This document shows positions 53,243-62,430 of a DNA stretch of 64,000 nucleotides, piece by piece. This stretch comes from an uncultured Christensenellaceae bacterium (lineage in GTDB: Bacteria; Bacillota; Clostridia; Christensenellales; UBA3700), in contig CAJUMY010000007.1 of assembly GCA_910587685.1 (NCBI GenBank), positions 1 to 64,000 of the forward strand. The letters are read 5' to 3'. Numbering within the stretch: the first letter of the stretch is position 1; the number at the start of each line of letters is the position of its first letter. Position numbers and translations under genes: made by a program. A model generated the notes under the pieces. The model searched no databases, had not been told where the DNA came from, and was given only the letters and a program-made list of their open reading frames with translations.

Positions 53243-53932
53243 ATGTCAAATTTGTTAGTAGTCGAGGACGACGTTGAGATCAACGGACTGCTCGTCAGAC
53301 TCCTCAGAGACAAAGGTTACGAAGTAGATACCGCATTTTCCGGCAGCGAGGGCATGATGCTACTCGAAAGAAGTTCGAACTACGACTTGATACTTCTCGA
53401 TCTCATGCTACCCGGAATGACAGGCGAAGAGATAATCACGAGACTTAGAAGCGTCAACAATCCCGTTCCGATAATCGTAATATCGGCAAAGACAGACGTT
53501 GATAATAAAGTCAGCGTTCTCGGACTCGGCGCAGACGACTTCATAACGAAACCGTTCAATAACGAAGAGGTCCTCGCCCGTATCGAAGCGCATCTGAGAC
53601 GTTATACTTTCTCGGGAACAGGTCCCATCCACGCCATATACAAAGCGAAAAATATCGTTCTCGACCGCGATCAGATGGAGGTATATATCAACGATAAACC
53701 TATGCCTTTCACCGTTATCGAATACAAGATACTCGAACTTCTCATGACTAATCCCAAAAAAGTCTTCACGAAAGAAAATCTTTTCAAGAATATATGGAAC
53801 GACGAATACTACGGCAACGACAATACGGTCAACGTCCATATATCCAACCTAAGGAGCAAGATCGCAAAGGCCGATCCGCACAACGACTATATAAAAACTG
53901 TTTGGGGAATCGGGTTCAAGTTCATAGAATAA
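53243..53932 (+). CDS. OmpR/PhoB-family response regulator
   Basis: A 229-aa two-component regulator. The receiver domain carries the acidic pair EDD (about 7-9), phosphoacceptor Asp in LILLDLMLPG (about 52), and Lys in TKPF (about 103). The C-terminal winged helix (about 130-229) is of the PhoB type with the wing region FTKENLFKNIWNDEYYGND. GGGG/GGAAC before the ATG serves as the ribosome binding site. It is followed by a terminator, then the ABC and kinase genes, so it is the regulator of that module. Confidence 0.95.
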   Translation: MSNLLVVEDDVEINGLLVRLLRDKGYEVDTAFSGSEGMMLLERSSNYDLILLDLMLPGMTGEEIITRLRSVNNPVPIIVISAKTDVDNKVSVLGLGADDFITKPFNNEEVLARIEAHLRRYTFSGTGPIHAIYKAKNIVLDRDQMEVYINDKPMPFTVIEYKILELLMTNPKKVFTKENLFKNIWNDEYYGNDNTVNVHISNLRSKIAKADPHNDYIKTVWGIGFKFIE

Positions 53933-53940
53933 CAAACGAA

Positions 53941-53972
53941 AAAACGCTCTCGGGATCCCGAGGGCGTTTTTT
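53941..53972 (+). terminator. Terminator between the response regulator and ABC genes
   Basis: AAAACGC(T)CTCGGG pairs with CCCGAG(G)GCGTTTT, ending in TTTTTT. It separates the response regulator from the downstream ABC and kinase genes; those could be expressed by readthrough or by an internal promoter I cannot see. Confidence 0.85.
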
Positions 53973-54037
53973 GAAACTCCGCCTATTTTACTAACCAATA
54001 TACGCATCCGCTTACTTTCCTTTTGGAGCAAATATAT

Positions 54038-54958
54038 ATGGAATACGCTATCAGAACAACTCAGCTCACGAAAAGATACAAAGGCATTGCCGTTGTCGAC
54101 AACGTCGATCTTTCCGTACCCAAAGGCGCTATATACGGACTGATAGGACGAAACGGCGCGGGAAAATCCACGATAATAAGGATGTTATCGGGGCTCACGA
54201 AACCCAGTTCAGGGAAAATCGAGATACTCGGAACGTCAGACGCAAAGAAGATATCCAAGCTCCGTCTCAATATGGGAGTATCGACAACGCCGTGCTTTTT
54301 CGGAAGCATGAGCGCCGCCGAGAATCTTGAATATTACCGCATACTCAAAGGTTATCCTAGAAAAAGCATCGTAGCCGACACAATAAAACTCGTAGGTCTC
54401 GAAGAATCTTCCAATAAAAAATACCGTCATTTTTCACTCGGTATGAAACAAAAGCTCGCTCTGGCGCTCGCCGTTATGGGCGACAACGAAATAGTTCTTC
54501 TTGACGAACCCACCAACGGACTCGATCCCATAGGAATGGTAGAATTCAAAAATATAATATCCTCGATAAACGCGGAAAAAGGCACTACCTTCGTTATCGC
54601 CAGCCATATGCTCAGCGAACTCTACGAGCTAGCTTCGCACTTCGCGCTCATCGACGACGGAGAGCTTCTTGAGGAGACGAGCCGAAGTTCGATAAGCAAA
54701 ATATGCCGTTCGTGCATAGTTCTCAGCGTCGATGACACTTCCAAAACCAGCGTTATACTTGAAAACGTTCTCGATCTTAAAGAGTTCGAGATACATCCCA
54801 ATAACGTTATAAACATATACGACTTTTACGGAAGCAACAGTTTCATTGTGAACGAACTCGTCGAAAACGGTATTCGCGTCGAGTCGATATTCACCAAGTC
54901 GACCTCTCTCGGCGACTATTTCATGAACATAATAAAAGGAGGCGGAAAAAATGATTAA
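54038..54958 (+). CDS. ABC transporter ATP-binding protein, BcrA-like
   Basis: A 306-aa ATPase of the ABC-2/bacitracin-type family. Walker A is GRNGAGKST, the signature is FSLGMKQKL (the LGMKQ form typical of BcrA-type ATPases), and Walker B is VLLDEPTNGLD. A C-terminal extension of about 90 residues follows. ATG 54038 is preceded by TTGGAGC; the frame opens 5 codons earlier. The stop overlaps the permease by 8 bp. Probably self-resistance or antimicrobial peptide export under the linked two-component system. Confidence 0.92.
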   Translation: MEYAIRTTQLTKRYKGIAVVDNVDLSVPKGAIYGLIGRNGAGKSTIIRMLSGLTKPSSGKIEILGTSDAKKISKLRLNMGVSTTPCFFGSMSAAENLEYYRILKGYPRKSIVADTIKLVGLEESSNKKYRHFSLGMKQKLALALAVMGDNEIVLLDEPTNGLDPIGMVEFKNIISSINAEKGTTFVIASHMLSELYELASHFALIDDGELLEETSRSSISKICRSCIVLSVDDTSKTSVILENVLDLKEFEIHPNNVINIYDFYGSNSFIVNELVENGIRVESIFTKSTSLGDYFMNIIKGGGKND

Positions 54959-55700
54959 CTACCTAACGGCGGAAATAGGCAGAATATTCAAACGCCCGCC
55001 CCTCTATATTGCGCTTACTTTCATAATACTTATCAGCATAATGAACGTCATATTCACGCTGGTCATGTCGCTGACGCAGAATACCGCCGTTACCGCGGAT
55101 ATGGCGGCGAACGTTTCCGCGCGTCTGTTTCTCAACAAATTCGTAGCCGTCATAACGGTATACGCGGTGACTGCATTCACGTCGGAAGCCGGTTCAAATA
55201 CCGTTGCTAACGCCGTAGCTGTCGGATATACCAAAAATACGATATTTATCACAAAACTCATCGTCGGCATCTTGGAAATAATGCTGATAACCGTTTCGTC
55301 GATGATAGCGACGCTGCTTATGGTGACGATATGGTTCGACGACGTATTTACGCTCATGATGATGTGGCAATCCGTATTAAAGCACGTTATAGCGATGACT
55401 GTATATATCGCGATATACGTTACGGCCCTTACGATCCGCTATCTCGTCAACAATATGATGCTCTTCACCGTACTATATTTTACGCTCGTACTGATAGTAA
55501 CGGAAATAGCGTCGGTACTCGTCGAATATTCGATACTTCCGGAGTTGACCGCCTACTTCATACCTACAAGTCAGCTCGAAATGCTCGCTGCCGAAAGTTC
55601 CGCTAAAATAATGGGAATCACTATCGGCGCTTCGGCGGCATACGGCATACTTACCGCATCTGCGGGCGCGGCGATACTTTCGAAAAAAGATATATTATAA
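54951..55700 (+). CDS. ABC-2-type permease, BcrB-like
   Basis: A 249-aa membrane protein with six predicted helices, matching ABC-2 permeases paired with BcrA-type ATPases. Shine-Dalgarno AAAGGAGG precedes the ATG. It lacks conserved catalytic motifs, and assignment rests on topology plus its position between the ATPase and the histidine kinase. Confidence 0.85.
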   Translation: MINYLTAEIGRIFKRPPLYIALTFIILISIMNVIFTLVMSLTQNTAVTADMAANVSARLFLNKFVAVITVYAVTAFTSEAGSNTVANAVAVGYTKNTIFITKLIVGILEIMLITVSSMIATLLMVTIWFDDVFTLMMMWQSVLKHVIAMTVYIAIYVTALTIRYLVNNMMLFTVLYFTLVLIVTEIASVLVEYSILPELTAYFIPTSQLEMLAAESSAKIMGITIGASAAYGILTASAGAAILSKKDIL

Positions 55701-55759
55701 ATAAAAAAACTTCTGCATGAACGCGAAAAAATCCAATATACGCATCAAAGGAGAAACAT

Positions 55760-56683
55760 ATGCTCGGAATACTCTCCGTATCCACACTCGTTCTGTCTAT
55801 CATATCCGTATCGCTCGTAATATATATCATATTGAATCATCACGCCTACGGTAAAATGTACCGCGATATGAAGTACTCGAACGCAGTCAACGACGAACGA
55901 GAACTGCGCGTCAATTCTAATTTTAAGAACGAAACTTTGATAGCCAACGAATTCAACAAACTGATACTAAGAATAAAAGATATAAGAAAATTATCCGACA
56001 CGCAAGAAAAGGAGCTTAGGATCGCAATAGAAAATATGTCGCACGATCTAAGAACGCCACTCACTTCAATAAAAGGATACCTGTCGCTCATAAAGGAAAA
56101 AGACGATCTCGGCGAAGAAGAAAAAGCAGAATACTATAGAATAATAGAAAAGAAAATTGCTTCCCTCGAACAACTCATCGGCGGCTTTTACGATCTTTCG
56201 AGACTGCAAAATAACGACTACAAGATGTACAACGAAGTTATACGTCTTGAAAACGTGTTATTCGAAACGATAGCGAGCAATTACGAGGCGTTTGAAAAGG
56301 TGGGGATAGAACCCGAACTCAACGTCGAAGAAGATCTGCCCGCAGTCTACGCAGATCCGTTCGCAGTCGACAGAATTTTCGGCAATATCATTACGAACGC
56401 GATAAAATACAGCGACGGCGACCTTAGAATATCTGCATACTTTGATAAAAGATCGGAACGCATAATAACGGAGTTTAGGAACAAAGCCGAGAAAGTTACC
56501 GCCGGCGAAGCGAAACGCCTCACCGAAAGATTCTTTACCGTCGACAGAGCAAGAACGGGACAGTCTACCGGTATCGGACTCGCGCTCGTCGATTCGCTGC
56601 TTCAAAACATGAACAACAGCATAGACTGCGAAAAGGAAGGCGACGATATAGTGTTCACGATACGCTGGAATATCAATAAGTAG
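55760..56683 (+). CDS. Sensor histidine kinase with one membrane helix
   Basis: A 307-aa kinase with one N-terminal membrane helix and almost no extracytoplasmic part, so it probably senses within the membrane or through the transporter, as in BceS-like systems. The H-box is NMSHDLRTPLTSI (phospho-His near residue 97), the N-box is NIITNAIKYS, and GIGLALVDSL is the G2 box. AAAGGAG precedes the ATG. It is last in the module and separated by 59 bp from the permease. Confidence 0.93.
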   Translation: MLGILSVSTLVLSIISVSLVIYIILNHHAYGKMYRDMKYSNAVNDERELRVNSNFKNETLIANEFNKLILRIKDIRKLSDTQEKELRIAIENMSHDLRTPLTSIKGYLSLIKEKDDLGEEEKAEYYRIIEKKIASLEQLIGGFYDLSRLQNNDYKMYNEVIRLENVLFETIASNYEAFEKVGIEPELNVEEDLPAVYADPFAVDRIFGNIITNAIKYSDGDLRISAYFDKRSERIITEFRNKAEKVTAGEAKRLTERFFTVDRARTGQSTGIGLALVDSLLQNMNNSIDCEKEGDDIVFTIRWNINK

Positions 56684-56835
56684 CGTATATGTATGTTCTA
56701 TTTAATAGTATATCATTTTATGCGAGTTGAATTTTCATTGCTTTTGCATATTACTTAACATAATGAAAAGCTCTTTGAGGCGGTTTTTCGCGGCTATCCA
56801 AGGCATTTGCATATGGATATATCCATAAAAAATCA

Positions 56836-56860
56836 GCGTCCTAAAATAACTTTAGGACGC
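56836..56860 (+). terminator. Intrinsic terminator of the ABC/kinase operon
   Basis: A perfect 10-bp stem GCGTCCTAAA/TTTAGGACGC with an ATAAC loop is followed by TTTCTTTTTC. It also lies downstream of the convergent transketolase gene. Confidence 0.9.
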
Positions 56861-56937
56861 TTTCTTTTTCATTTTTCGTTAAATCTTACCTCTTTCGGCG
56901 TAACTGAACCCGCATCGAAAATAGGCTTTAGAACAAC

Positions 56938-57879
56938 TTATTTTTTCTTAGCTATTACCTCTTCGGCGGCATTTACTATATCGTCGACGGTGAGCCCCAT
57001 TATTTCGGAAAGATATTTCTCATTGCCAACTTCGCCGAATCTATCCTTGACGCCCACTCTCTTCATCGGTACGGGCGCGTTCTCCGATATAACTTCAGCT
57101 ACAGCGCTGCCGAGTCCGCCTATTACGTTGTGGTTCTCTGCCGTCACTATAGCTCCCGAACGCTTAGCCGCCTTTACGATAGCTTCTTCATCGATAGGCT
57201 TTATCATATGTACGGAAAGAACTCCTACCGAATATCCTCTGCCCTCGAGAATATAGCTGGCCTCTATAGCTCTTGCGACCATAATTCCGCTCGCAATTAT
57301 CGTCACGTCCTTTCCCTTCTTAAGGTCTATCGCCTTGGTAAGGGAAAATTTCGTGTTTTCGTCGAATACAGACTCCGTCTTTTTACGGAAAAGTCTTATA
57401 TACATCGGCTTATCATACTTGACGACTTCGGGCAGGAGCTTCCTCAGCATCACGCTATCGACCGGCTCGAACACGCTCATCGTCGGCATAGCTCTCATGA
57501 TGCCTACGTCCTCGAGACTCATATGAGTACCGCCGTTATTCGTAGCCATGATACCGGGGTCGGTACCCACTATCTTGACGTTCTGCTTCGCATACGCGAC
57601 GCTTATCGCTATCTGGTCGTAACATCTTCTCGTCGCAAACGGCGTGAAAGAATGAACGAACGGCAGTTTCCCGCACGCGGCGAGTCCCGCGGCGACTCCT
57701 ATCATATTCTGCTCGGCAATACCGACGTTGATAAGTCTCTTTGGATAGACCTTCTTGAACTCTTTCGTTCCCGTAGACGACATCAGATCCGCTTCGAGCA
57801 TAACTATCTTCTTATTCTTTCCGGCAAGCTCTATCATCGTCTCGCAATAGACCGCCCTCATCTCTTTGTTTTCCAACAT
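56938..57879 (-). CDS. Transketolase C-terminal subunit
   Basis: A 313-aa protein carrying the pyrimidine-binding and C-terminal domains of transketolase. The conserved catalytic Glu is in VGIAEQNMIGVAAG (the Glu that activates TPP); LADEVISENA-type elements follow. The start is ATG 57879 with GGAGG, 2 bp after the stop of the N-terminal subunit; the longer frame opens at a TTG. Together with the upstream subunit it forms a split transketolase of the pentose phosphate pathway, as in many Clostridia. Confidence 0.94.
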   Translation of the reverse strand: MLENKEMRAVYCETMIELAGKNKKIVMLEADLMSSTGTKEFKKVYPKRLINVGIAEQNMIGVAAGLAACGKLPFVHSFTPFATRRCYDQIAISVAYAKQNVKIVGTDPGIMATNNGGTHMSLEDVGIMRAMPTMSVFEPVDSVMLRKLLPEVVKYDKPMYIRLFRKKTESVFDENTKFSLTKAIDLKKGKDVTIIASGIMVARAIEASYILEGRGYSVGVLSVHMIKPIDEEAIVKAAKRSGAIVTAENHNVIGGLGSAVAEVISENAPVPMKRVGVKDRFGEVGNEKYLSEIMGLTVDDIVNAAEEVIAKKK

Positions 57880-57881
57880 AA

Positions 57882-58697
57882 TCAACCCTCCAATTCGTTA
57901 CGCCACATCTCTTCGCTCGAGAATGTCACGCTGTGAGAAGACACTTTTCCTTCGCAGAAAGATATTCCCTTTCCCTTTACGGTATTGAGAATGATCATAG
58001 TCGGCTTTTTCTTCGACTTCTTCGCGTTCTCGACAGCCTCGACTATCGCGGCGACGTCGTGTCCGTCCACTACTACGGTCTTGAAATTGAACGCCTTCCA
58101 CTTATCCTGAATAGGATTAAGAGTACATATTTCGTCGGTAGTTCCGTCTATCTGCATCCTGTTGTAATCGGTAAATGCGATAAGATTGTTAAGTCCCATA
58201 CTTCCTGCAAGCATACCTGCTTCCCATATCTGTCCTTCCTGAGACTCGCCGTCGCCAACTATTGCGAATACCTTGTATGTCTTCCTGTCGATCTTGCCGG
58301 CGATAGCCATTCCGACAGCCGCCGAAAAGCCCTGTCCCAGCGATCCCGCCGTCATATCGACGCCGATAGTCTTATTCATATCGCAGTGAGACGGAAGGTT
58401 GGTTCCCGGTCTGTTGAGCGTATCGAGAACTTCTTTCGGGAAATATCCTCTCTCGGCCAGCGTTGCGTAAAGCGCAGGACCCGCGTGACCCTTCGACAAT
58501 ACTATTCTGTCTCTGTCGGGATCTTTGGGATTCTTAGGATCGACGCTCGCGCACTCGAAATAGAGCGCTGTAAGAACTTCGACGACAGACGAAGAGCCTC
58601 CGATATGTCCAACCCCGAATTTACCGATCTCTTCGATCGTGAGGTTACGGATATTCTTGGCTTTTTCGTTCAAAAACTCCAATCTACTCTTATCCAT
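57882..58697 (-). CDS. Transketolase N-terminal subunit
   Basis: A 271-aa TPP-binding subunit. The motif GDGESQEGQIWEAGMLAGSMGLNNLIAFTDYNRMQ contains the GDG..N metal and diphosphate-binding signature. GHIGGSSSVVEVLTALYF and RDRIVLSKGHAGPALYATL are typical. AAGGAG precedes the ATG. It is co-transcribed with the C-terminal subunit. Confidence 0.95.
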   Translation of the reverse strand: MDKSRLEFLNEKAKNIRNLTIEEIGKFGVGHIGGSSSVVEVLTALYFECASVDPKNPKDPDRDRIVLSKGHAGPALYATLAERGYFPKEVLDTLNRPGTNLPSHCDMNKTIGVDMTAGSLGQGFSAAVGMAIAGKIDRKTYKVFAIVGDGESQEGQIWEAGMLAGSMGLNNLIAFTDYNRMQIDGTTDEICTLNPIQDKWKAFNFKTVVVDGHDVAAIVEAVENAKKSKKKPTMIILNTVKGKGISFCEGKVSSHSVTFSSEEMWRNELEG

Positions 58698-58737
58698 TAT
58701 GTACTCCTTAAATCAGTGAGTTATTCTTATCGCTTCT

Positions 58738-58766
58738 ATTATAAAAATAAACGCTCATAAAATCAA
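58738..58766 (-). promoter_or_regulatory. Promoter of the transketolase operon
   Basis: TTGATT (58766-58761) and TATAAT (58743-58738), spaced 17 bp on the minus strand, 40 bp upstream of the start codon. Confidence 0.7.
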
Positions 58767-59154
58767 CCTTAATAGACGAAATTATATAAATTTTATATTA
58801 ATTAATTTTTTCACAATACCATACGCCCGAATATACGTTGATAATAAGGCAAATTATGTTATTAACGGCGTTTTTGTAAAGTCGAACGCAAAACTTTGAC
58901 ATATACTTATTTCCCTACGCTGACCTAAAGCAAAAAACATATTACTGCCCGTTTGACAGCGTATCGCTACCATACATAAAAGTTTGATAATACTTTTACT
59001 CGAAAAGATATAAAGAATGGCGGAACATATAAAAGCTTATATCAAGATAACGGTTTCGCAACTGTTTATTATTGTTTTTAGAGCATATTTTCAATAAATA
59101 ATAATTATTTTATTAATAATGTATTAATAATTATATCATTAACGTATCAAGCGT

Positions 59155-59183
59155 TTGACACATCTTATACATAGTGATACAAT
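59155..59183 (+). promoter_or_regulatory. Promoter of the O-antigen-ligase-like gene
   Basis: Perfect TTGACA (59155-59160), 17 bp, TACAAT (59178-59183). The leader is about 40 nt. Confidence 0.75.
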
Positions 59184-59230
59184 GAAAATATTGGAAATAC
59201 GAAAAAATAAGACTGAAATAAGGAATTAGA

Positions 59231-60883
59231 ATGAAACCTTTAGCTATGAGATTTCCGAGAATCGAAGAATTTTTGCACTCGACGTACTTTATCGTTATGT
59301 GCTCGCTGATATCGTTCTTCGGATTTTTCTTTCACGTTGAGAATATTGCCATGGCAGTGCTTATAGCGCTGCTTGGCTTTGTATTCGTCTTTTCGAGAGA
59401 TCTGACTCCTTCATACCTCATATTCTTTCTCGTGTGCTGGACTCCTCTCGGGAAATACGGCGAAGGCTTCGACTACTTTCTTCCCATATTCTACTCGCTC
59501 ATCCCGACGGCGCCCGCTATAATATTCCATTTCGTGAACTATCCCCCCAACAGGGTGAGAGGTCGCTTCTTCGTATCGCTTCTTTTCGTAGCCGTCGCGT
59601 GCACTATAGGCGGATTGACGGCAACTAGCGCGAAAGAGTATTTTGCGCTGCCTGCTATATACTATATATTTATGCTCGGCTTCGGAATGGTTCTCTTCTA
59701 TCTCATAGCCGTCAACTACACGTCGTTTGACAAGCGTTCTATATTCTTCATCGTACGAGCGTTCGTCGTCCCGGCGTGTCTCTCGATGCTCATATATTTG
59801 CTTAACTATTTGCTCGAGATACCAAACTATGCCGAAGGAAAAGAATTCAGGCTGTTATATTTCCAGTTCAAAAACAATTTCGGAAATTATCTACTGCTCG
59901 GCATACCTCTTACTTTTTATCTTTCCGTAAAGAGGTCGGGCGTAAGAAGCGTATTTTACTACGTTCTCGGACTTATGGAAATAGCGACGATAGTCATATC
60001 CCAATCGCGAGGCGCGACTATGGCGATAGCCGTAATAGCTCCGATAACGCTCATCGCCATGCCTTTTATGGCGAGCAAAAAGAAGGACAAGATAAAATTC
60101 GCCATTTGGGTATCGCTGACCGTTATCGCTCTCCTTGCAATAATTTTCGCGGTAAGACACGAGCTTAAGGAATTTCTCGATAAAATCTCTATCAAAGAAG
60201 ACGAGCCGCGCGAGTTCCTATATAAACTTGCCTTTGAAAACTTCAAAAAACATCCCATATTCGGCGTGGGACTGCAATATACCAATCCCGATTTCGAACA
60301 CTATCAGCCGCAAAAGATGGCGATGTTCTGGTATCATTCGACGCCTATGCAGATACTAGGAAGCCTCGGACTAGTCGGCGTATTCGCATATACTGCGCAG
60401 TTCTTCGACAGACTTTCAGTTCTATTCAAGAACAGCAAATTCAACTTCTTCGTAGCGCTCTCGTTCGCGGGATTCGAAGCATATCAAATAGTCAACCCCG
60501 GCGACTTCACTCCCGTTCCGTTCGTATTCATGCTGATGATGCTGTTATCACTTGCCGATAGACACAACTATAACGTACGGTCGGGAATAGAAAAGGACGC
60601 AAGCGATACTATCATCAAAAAGCTGAGCTACGATATACTCCCGAGAGACAAAATAATCGCTCGGCTCAAAGCCAACAAATTCTTTGCTATATTCTTTGAC
60701 AACAACTCAAAGCCGAACGTATACGCTACAAGCGACGAGATCGACATCATGAAGGACGCTATCGTCGAGGAAGAAATAACGGACTCCACCTCGATCTCCT
60801 ATCTCCTATACGGAGACGACGAACATGTAGATCAAGAAGAGCCGATAGTCTCGGACGACGATAAAAGCGGCTCCGACGACTAA
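59231..60883 (+). CDS. O-antigen ligase/polymerase-like membrane protein
   Basis: A 550-aa polytopic membrane protein with roughly 12 helices. The conserved Wzy_C/WaaL-type block is FENFKKHPIFGVGLQYTNP followed by WYHSTPMQILGSLGLVG (about 335-395); its extracytoplasmic His and surrounding loop are typical for ligases and polymerases of the O-antigen ligase superfamily. A charged cytoplasmic C-terminal tail of about 100 residues is added, ending in an acidic stretch. AAGGA precedes the ATG. It is probably involved in a cell-surface polysaccharide, perhaps with the Wzz-like protein at 35 kb, although no glycan gene cluster is near. It could equally be a different ligase. Confidence 0.85.
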   Translation: MKPLAMRFPRIEEFLHSTYFIVMCSLISFFGFFFHVENIAMAVLIALLGFVFVFSRDLTPSYLIFFLVCWTPLGKYGEGFDYFLPIFYSLIPTAPAIIFHFVNYPPNRVRGRFFVSLLFVAVACTIGGLTATSAKEYFALPAIYYIFMLGFGMVLFYLIAVNYTSFDKRSIFFIVRAFVVPACLSMLIYLLNYLLEIPNYAEGKEFRLLYFQFKNNFGNYLLLGIPLTFYLSVKRSGVRSVFYYVLGLMEIATIVISQSRGATMAIAVIAPITLIAMPFMASKKKDKIKFAIWVSLTVIALLAIIFAVRHELKEFLDKISIKEDEPREFLYKLAFENFKKHPIFGVGLQYTNPDFEHYQPQKMAMFWYHSTPMQILGSLGLVGVFAYTAQFFDRLSVLFKNSKFNFFVALSFAGFEAYQIVNPGDFTPVPFVFMLMMLLSLADRHNYNVRSGIEKDASDTIIKKLSYDILPRDKIIARLKANKFFAIFFDNNSKPNVYATSDEIDIMKDAIVEEEITDSTSISYLLYGDDEHVDQEEPIVSDDDKSGSDD

Positions 60884-61000
60884 AAAGGCGTAACGTTCGC
60901 TGTTCTATTACGTTATTCTACATTATTCGACATTTTTCTACGTATTTAGACAAAGCGAAAATTTACGGTCACTATGAAAATAATATTTAGTAAGATATGA

Positions 61001-61029
61001 AATAACGGCGGATCTCTCCGCCGTTATTT
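61001..61029. terminator. Strong hairpin between convergent genes
   Basis: AATAACGGCGGA pairs perfectly with TCCGCCGTTATT around TCTC. It serves the rightward ligase-like gene and possibly the leftward 61097 gene. The T-tract is short on both sides. Confidence 0.7.
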
Positions 61030-61096
61030 CGATAAATAAAATAGTGATGATCGCCGCGAAGCGACGATTAAAAAATTCCGATACTATTAAAATCAA

Positions 61097-61516
61097 CTAT
61101 TCCTCGAACGTTTTGAAATAGCACATAGAGCGAACGTTGACGTACTCAGCGAAGTTCTTCACCATTATATTGCCGCTCGCCGAAACTCCCGCTATCTCGA
61201 GCGTATTGTTCGCGATCACCGTATACTTCGGCAACGCGGAAGTACCCGTGCCGTCGGGTCTTACGCCCAACGCTATAACGTAATTCTGAGTGTCCTTCTC
61301 GTATGCGGCGAATATAAAGAACGCCGACTTGTTATTCGTGTTGAATACTCCTATACCGCCCGCATTATTGGAAACGCCCACTCCAGTAAACATCTTCGCA
61401 AACTGATCGGTTATCGCCTTTTGCGTCATCGTCTTATCAACGCTGTCGCCTATCGTATGCGCAAGTTCGGGAGTAGCTCCGTCTTCGCCTCTTACCTTTC
61501 CCAAATCAAATTCCAT
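61097..61516 (-). CDS. Tail-fibre-like protein with an SQKAVTD-type motif
   Basis: A 139-aa protein I do not recognise by name. Near its N-terminus it reads GEDGATPELAHTIGDSVD followed by KTMTQKAITDQF, closely matching the 'MSQKAVTD' segment of phage and prophage tail-fibre or receptor-binding proteins. The remainder is glycine- and beta-rich (GVGVSNNAGGIGVFNTN...), compatible with a fibre or beta-solenoid head. AAGGAG precedes the ATG. It follows the collagen-like gene by 13 bp, and both seem to be one cassette without any other phage genes nearby. Confidence 0.65.
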   Translation of the reverse strand: MEFDLGKVRGEDGATPELAHTIGDSVDKTMTQKAITDQFAKMFTGVGVSNNAGGIGVFNTNNKSAFFIFAAYEKDTQNYVIALGVRPDGTGTSALPKYTVIANNTLEIAGVSASGNIMVKNFAEYVNVRSMCYFKTFEE

Positions 61517-61529
61517 ATCTATCTCCTTT

Positions 61530-62420
61530 TCAAACCGTAAATATTAGATGTCCGTCTTCGTTGATGCTGAAATTATTGACGGCATTATCAGACGGATATT
61601 TCACTATAAGATGCCCGGATTCATTGATATAAAGATGATAAAAACCGTTGACTTCGCTCATTACGGCATCGTTGCCCCTATCGCCTTTTTCGCCCTTCTC
61701 GCCTCTCGACGGCTTCCCCGTATCAACGTTTCCCAAATACCAATTACTGTTCGCTCCTATAGAGGGCGTGAGCCCCGGAACTCCGGTATACCCCATATCG
61801 CCCTTCTGCCCGCGTTCGCCCTTCTCTCCTTTTGCTTCGACGCCGAGATCGGTAGACGCGACGAACCAATGCCCGTTGCTCCCGATATACGGAGAATCTC
61901 CTCTGTCTCCCTTTTCTCCTTTTTCCCCTTTCTCTCCGTCGGCGCCGTTGAACTCGCCTCTCTCGACCTTACGCCGAAGCTCGCCTTCGATACCAAGAGC
62001 CGTATCCGCCGCGCTGTCCGCCCGTCCTATCGCTTCGAACATCTTCGAAAAAAAGTCGTTCCTGTCGTTTTCGTCGAGTCTGCTCTCCGCCCTTATCGAC
62101 GGCTCGATATTCACGCTTACTATCTCGCTTCTCAAAACGGCGTCGCCCTTTGTCAAAACCAACTGGAGCTCGCCGAGTCCCGAATACCTCGTAACGCACG
62201 ATGGAATATCGTATACGTAATTTTCTCCTTCGAGCGGTAATTGAAAAGACCTGTGCTTTCTCTCTTTCGGAAGTTCGAACTCCAACATAACGCTGTCATA
62301 TGCGCCGCTGTTTTCGCATTTTACCAAAATGCGATCCGCTAAATGATTGCCCTGTCTCAAAGTAACGGAATCTTTGCCGACGTTAGCTCCTTCCGAGTCA
62401 AAATCAAGTAACGTATCCAT
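61530..62420 (-). CDS. BppU-like baseplate/collagen-like repeat protein
   Basis: A 296-aa protein. Residues about 1-115 look like the N-terminal domain of phage baseplate upper proteins (BppU/DUF2479). A predicted linker follows, then three G-X-Y collagen-like tracts (about 159-177, 198-219 and 240-251) rich in GEKGEKGDRG. They are separated by repeated W-containing spacers (GSNGHWFVASTDLG and GANSNWYLGNVDTG), a unit also seen in phage tail collagen. The C-terminus has two short INExGHLI repeats. ATG 62420 is preceded by GGAGG at close spacing. The longer frame from 62483 would run through a terminator hairpin. Function inferred: a surface-exposed fibre. Confidence 0.68.
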   Translation of the reverse strand: MDTLLDFDSEGANVGKDSVTLRQGNHLADRILVKCENSGAYDSVMLEFELPKERKHRSFQLPLEGENYVYDIPSCVTRYSGLGELQLVLTKGDAVLRSEIVSVNIEPSIRAESRLDENDRNDFFSKMFEAIGRADSAADTALGIEGELRRKVERGEFNGADGEKGEKGEKGDRGDSPYIGSNGHWFVASTDLGVEAKGEKGERGQKGDMGYTGVPGLTPSIGANSNWYLGNVDTGKPSRGEKGEKGDRGNDAVMSEVNGFYHLYINESGHLIVKYPSDNAVNNFSINEDGHLIFTV

Positions 62421-62430
62421 GATCCTCCAT

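Larger units (their letters stand above)
58698..59230. other. AT-rich divergent intergenic region
   Basis: About 530 bp between the divergent transketolase operon and the ligase-like gene. It holds the two promoters at its ends; the AT-rich middle has no recognisable gene or RNA. Confidence 0.5.
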
